Positions 18,611-22,432 of a DNA stretch of 22,432 nt are shown one piece after another. How positions within the stretch are numbered: position 1 is the first letter of the stretch; each line of letters opens with the position of its first letter. The notes below the pieces were generated by a model. The model did not search any database, was not told where the DNA came from, and worked only from the letters and a program-made list of their open reading frames with translations. The stretch comes from Haplomitrium mnioides. Its lineage: Eukaryota; Marchantiophyta; Haplomitriopsida; Calobryales. A program made the position numbers and the translations under genes. The DNA lies in assembly GCA_049999725.1 (NCBI GenBank), contig JBNGIS010004714.1, positions 1-22,432 on the forward strand, written 5' to 3'.

Positions 18611-19909
18611 TATTGTCTTTTCTTGTATCAAAAACCTATTTAGTCAAACACAAACATCTTGTGAAGCTACAGGTTTCATCAAGTTCTCCTTATATTACTT
18701 AGATGTTGAGTACATATTGAAGATGAACTTTGGATTGAGGTGTGGTTGCACTACCAATAAACAAAAAGTTGTACAAAGTCTACAAAATGTAAGTATTCAA
18801 TTTATAATATCTTTGAAATTCTCAACTCTTTACCCCAAATTCTCTCACACAAAACACTCCTTCTCTCACCATTTCTAAATCTCAACAAGCTCCTCACTCT
18901 ATGAAAAACTTCTCCTCAACATTTTTCTCTCCAATGAGTCTTCAAAGTAGCTCTTCCAAGCACTTCTCCAATGGTCTATCCAAGAAAAAACTCACAACTC
19001 AAACAAATCTCAAGAGTCCTCTCCTCTCTTTCCTCCTTCTCATTGTATACTAGTCTAGATAACTACTATTAGTAAAATAAATATCCCATCACTTTTGGTA
19101 AGGAATCTATAGTGAGAATCTCTTCTAAATATTAAATACTAAAGATAAAGATCCTCTTAAAGTATCTCTACCTTTTGTTTTCTTCTTCAAAAAGAAGCTT
19201 CTTATTTGGAGCTTCTCTTGTCACAAAATCTCAACAATTGATCCAATTCTATTATACCTTGTAGTTGTCTCTACAAACAAATCCAAAGATGATACTTTGA
19301 AATTCCTTTATAGAAAAAGTCAAAGAAAAGTTTGACTTTTCTCATATTTAGTCTATTATAGAGAAATCTTTATAAAACCTTTACTACTTGTTCAATTTTC
19401 CTATACTATACTATTTTGAAAATCTTGTAGAAAAACTTCTACCTATGCAACAACATTGTATTTTCTATTCTTTAGGTACTCTCTGTTTGGACTCTTTTGC
19501 AAGATGTTATTGAAACTTTGATTGATTTGAACTTTTGGTTGACTGGAAATTTTTTACTTCTATAAATTTTAGCTAGTAACCTTAGTAATATTTTATACTC
19601 TTATAAAGCATCCATTTATGATCATTTCTAGTAAGAAAAACATTATCTCTCTACTCAAATATACGCATATTGAAAAAAAAAACCAATCAAATGTAAGATT
19701 CTACTAATGACTTTCAAAATTTCACTATACTTTATCACAACTTTTCCAACAATGTGATAGTGGTCTAGAAATATCAAATTGCAATCATATCTATCTCATG
19801 CCTTCACAATCCATACCAACATGAACTTCAACAAAGTTTTATAAACAAACATTTTACTTGTATTTGAAAAGGATACATCCTCATCAATCTTGTCTTCTTC
19901 AAGACAAAT
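18611..19909. other. AT-rich sequence without recognised feature
   Basis: About 1.3 kb without a supported gene. A pyrimidine-rich part (18790-19060, many CTC and TTCTC words) and scattered short frames are all I see. An open frame at 18585-18878 has no recognisable protein character. Confidence 0.4.
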
Positions 19910-20423
19910 AATAGCCGCTACTTTGAACCATGAACATGCTACTCAGAACATGGACTTTTTTGTGGAAAAATTATGATTTTTCATATAAAAAAACATTAAA
20001 AAACGAGGTTAATTTTAAAAAACAAAAAGTACATGAGTTTTTATTTGTTTGTTTTTGGTCGTTTTAGCAAACATAATAGAGCAAAAATCAATTTTGTTAT
20101 GCAAAATCAATCAATATTACTAGTTTTTATGAAAGCATTGGAAAACTCGAATTTTTTTAAAATCATAAAAATTACGGTAAGTTTTCATCAAAAAATTGCA
20201 TTTATCATTGATTACAATTCTAAGCCCAAAAGTTTAAATACACGTCACAAGAAACTATCTTGAAATATGTTTGATTGCACAAACTTGAGGTGCATGTAGA
20301 CATGGTGCTCTTGAAAACTTTTTTGTTGGAAAAATTTACAAAACACAAAAAAAAACCTAAGGGGACTAGAAGTCAAGGGAATGAATTTGCAATGGTAAAC
20401 ATAAAAACAAAGAAAAAGACACA

Positions 20424-20828
20424 TTGGATCGATTTAGGAGCTTTATTTTAAACATCAAGAAGAAAGGAAGCTTTGAAATTAAGTTGAAAATCCATGCAAG
20501 CAAAAGTCAATGTAGGCTTTCAGAAAGGTTCCAGCAATTAAAAATATTTCATAGTTCAATGAAGCATATACAAAAACGTATCATAGTTCTAAATGAAGAA
20601 GGTAGTAGCTTAAGAGATTGCATTAAGATTGTAAACAAGAAACATGTCCAAGTTTTAGACTTGATTCAACCAAACAAAGGTCTCAAGGTCTACAAAAGAG
20701 TCTATGACCTGTCTACAAACAAAGTTGTAAGTGGTTGTCTTTGTATGAAGAAGCTTAAGAGTTATGCAGGAGAAGTAGAACTTTTGCGAGGCGTGGACTT
20801 CCATCTCAAAGTCTATGCACGCATATGA
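20424..20828 (+). CDS. Possible small ORF in the transposase-side end of C
   Basis: A 134-codon open frame rich in Lys, Ser and Leu (contains LRDCIKIVNKKHVQVLDLI and VYKRVYDLSTNKVV), ending in the first repeat unit. The matching region of element B (5180-5560) is alignable but broken by several stops and frame changes. Neither copy resembles a family I know. It could be a chance frame, a remnant of a third element gene, or an exon. No start context supports the ATG. Confidence 0.2.
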   Translation: MDRFRSFILNIKKKGSFEIKLKIHASKSQCRLSERFQQLKIFHSSMKHIQKRIIVLNEEGSSLRDCIKIVNKKHVQVLDLIQPNKGLKVYKRVYDLSTNKVVSGCLCMKKLKSYAGEVELLRGVDFHLKVYARI

Positions 20829-21065
20829 ATCCAAGCTCAACATGTGAACAATCCACCCCAAAGTCTAGGCGCGCTTAGGAATCCAAGCTCAACAAGTGAA
20901 CACTCCATCCCAAAGTCTATGCATGCATAGGAATCCAAACTCACCAACTGAACACTCCACCTGAAAGTCTAGGCGCGCCTACGAACCCGAGCTCACCATT
21001 TGAACACTCTACCCCAAACTCTAGGCGCGCATAGGAATCTGAAATCACCAGCTCAACATTCCACA
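20795..21065 (+). repeat. 52-bp repeat array, transposase side of C (5 units)
   Basis: Five units of about 52 bp: CCACCCCAAAGTCTATGCGC-like core half, GGAATCC, then AAGCTCAAC and TGAACACT. Cores include the near-perfect palindrome TAGGCGCGCCTA (near 20971-20982). A further decayed core lies near 21146-21160. This is the direct counterpart of 5531-5850. Confidence 0.8.
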
Positions 21066-21599
21066 ACAAAGACTGAGAAGAAGCTAGGTTTTAGGTTCCT
21101 TAGAAGAGTTTTTGTACATTGTACATTTTGCTTGCAAATCAAAGTCTATGCACGCATAGGGTTCACACTTCTGCAACCAAGGATACAGACTGTAAACGTT
21201 CCATTTTTTGCAACAAACTCTACGTATGCAAAAGAGTTTGATTTCTAATTCGGAATCTAAAAGTAAAAAACTGGTACAAAGCTCTTTTTCTAAATCAAAC
21301 AACGCTAAAGATTTAAATTTTTACAACAAAGTCTTAAAAAGATAAACAATTTAGTCAACTTGGGCAGATGCTTCAGCGAGATAATAACTTTAAAAGTTAA
21401 AAGCAAAATACTTATATTCTAGAGATGAAAATATTTCTACGAAACAAATAAAAATATTAACTATAAATTAAAGTTCATTTACAGAGAACAACATTCAACT
21501 TGGAATGATTTACGGTCATAAGTTCAAGTTTGCCAAAAATCCAACAAGTTACTAAAATCAATTTTCAAATATTTCTGGAAATTATCCTCTTAAATTATA

Positions 21600-22432
21600 T
21601 AAGATTTGCAAATACAAAATATAGAACAAAATTCTTGAAGGACTTTAGTCGTTGTATCGATTTCTTTGGATTCAGCTTCAGAAGTTTCATCAAGGATTGC
21701 TTGATCTATCTCAGTGTTAATGACATTGTTTGAATCTCTTTGAAACATTTCAGGATTGAGGGCTTTTTGTCTTTTATACTCAAATAGATTTGCTTTAATG
21801 GTAGCTAGAGTGGTTTTCCTCAATTGGTTTTTCTAGGTGAGCAGAAATCAAACGACAGAATTGTAATTTGTGTGAAATCAAGTATGTCAATATGTAACTT
21901 GGATTTGCGTTTCCCTTTTGTTTCTGCTATTTTTTCTGGGAAGTATTGACCACAAAATGCATCTTCAGCCAAACAAGGAAACCATTGAACTCGTACTCAT
22001 TTCGGGTTTGGTGGATCTTCCTCATCAAAGAACAAAACTTTGAGAACTTTGGCAACCCAAAAGGGTTTGCTCTTTGGATCCATAGACGCAATAACACAAA
22101 TAAACATTCTAGCTTTCAAATCATGTAAATTGCCAAATTTATGCTCGTATCGAGTATTGTGCGAAAGAGTCATTTCTTGTGGCCTAGGTGCTCCATCATA
22201 GATTGCTCGACGTGTAGAAAGTATTTGCTGTACCAGAGTATCTTCTTTTGTTTGTGGAGCTTGAAGTTGAGAATCCGGACAAACATTTTGAAAATCATTA
22301 CAAGTGTTTGATTGTTGTGAAGGTGGAAAGGTAAGCTGTATGTCAAGTCGTCGTCTTTTTTTTTCAAGGATGTAAGCCGCAAGAAAAAAAAGTCATTCCA
22401 CCATTGAATATCAGAATCTGTAAAGAACTTGT
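21600..22432 (-). pseudogene. Element C transposase gene, 3' part
   Basis: From the right edge on the minus strand: KFFTDSDIQWWNDFF, a linker, then in another frame ILSTRRAIYDGAPR, FGNLHDLKARMFICVIAS, KPFWVAKVLKVLFFDEED, one stop, VRVQWFPC, and finally a shift to LATIKANLFEYKRQKA. All of these align with the C-terminal half of the element B transposase. C keeps the tryptophan of the WVAKVLKV segment where B has a stop, and B keeps the arginine codon where C has a stop. The catalytic core lies beyond the window. Confidence 0.7.

Larger units (their letters stand above)
19910..22432 (+). mobile_element. Element C: third relative, transposase-side part
   Basis: This starts AATAGCCGCTACTTTGAACC and is alignable, in the same orientation, with 4668 to about 7020 of element B: terminal region, 52-bp array, 3' flank and the 3' part of the transposase gene. 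It runs off the right edge before the catalytic core. The stops differ from those of B, and C retains about 70 bp near 22250-22320 that B lacks, so B and C decayed independently. Confidence 0.7.

Overview
The window reads as nuclear DNA of a land plant. It is AT-rich, its broken genes have GT-AG introns, it carries an LTR retrotransposon with a plant initiator-Met tRNA primer binding site, and almost everything in it is nested transposable-element debris. The lineage cannot be fixed from sequence alone. I see no host gene, rRNA, tRNA or CRISPR array.

Layout: (1) 1-1713 is the 5' end of an LTR retrotransposon lying on the minus strand (LTR 1145-1713, primer site 1131-1143, decayed gag-like region down to base 1). 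(2) 1714-4667 and 14501-15237 are the two halves of one older DNA transposon, element A. Its minus-strand gene for a beta-class DNA methyltransferase-like protein is cut in two. (3) 4668-14500 is a second member of the same family, element B (about 9.8 kb), inserted into A's gene. A 4-bp ACTC repeat flanks it, and removing B and one ACTC restores a sequence collinear with B's own methyltransferase gene. (4) 15238-18197 is element D, a foldback-like derivative with two inverted copies of only one of the two end types. (5) 18205-18610 is a separate tandem array. (6) 19910-22432 is element C, a third relative, cut off by the window edge.

Element B shows the full plan: a transposase-side end with 52-bp repeats; a minus-strand transposase gene (cysteine-rich N-terminal half, DDE-like core with an LDN..RENKN motif and a GHxHDQID motif, then a small module resembling a chromatin-reader fold); a short divergent intergenic region; a plus-strand multi-exon gene with a lysine-rich, NLS-like segment and a methyltransferase domain in motif order IV then I; and a methyltransferase-side end with 25-bp repeats.

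The most unusual signal is a family of short palindromic repeats with the core YATGCGCGCATR. It occurs at both element ends and also inside introns of both genes. The core alternates pyrimidine and purine, and most copies differ only by transitions that keep this alternation. A transposon pairing a transposase, a DNA methyltransferase and CpG-rich arrays at its ends and in its introns is the candidate undescribed system. Every copy here carries stops or frameshifts, so this window holds fossils, not active elements.
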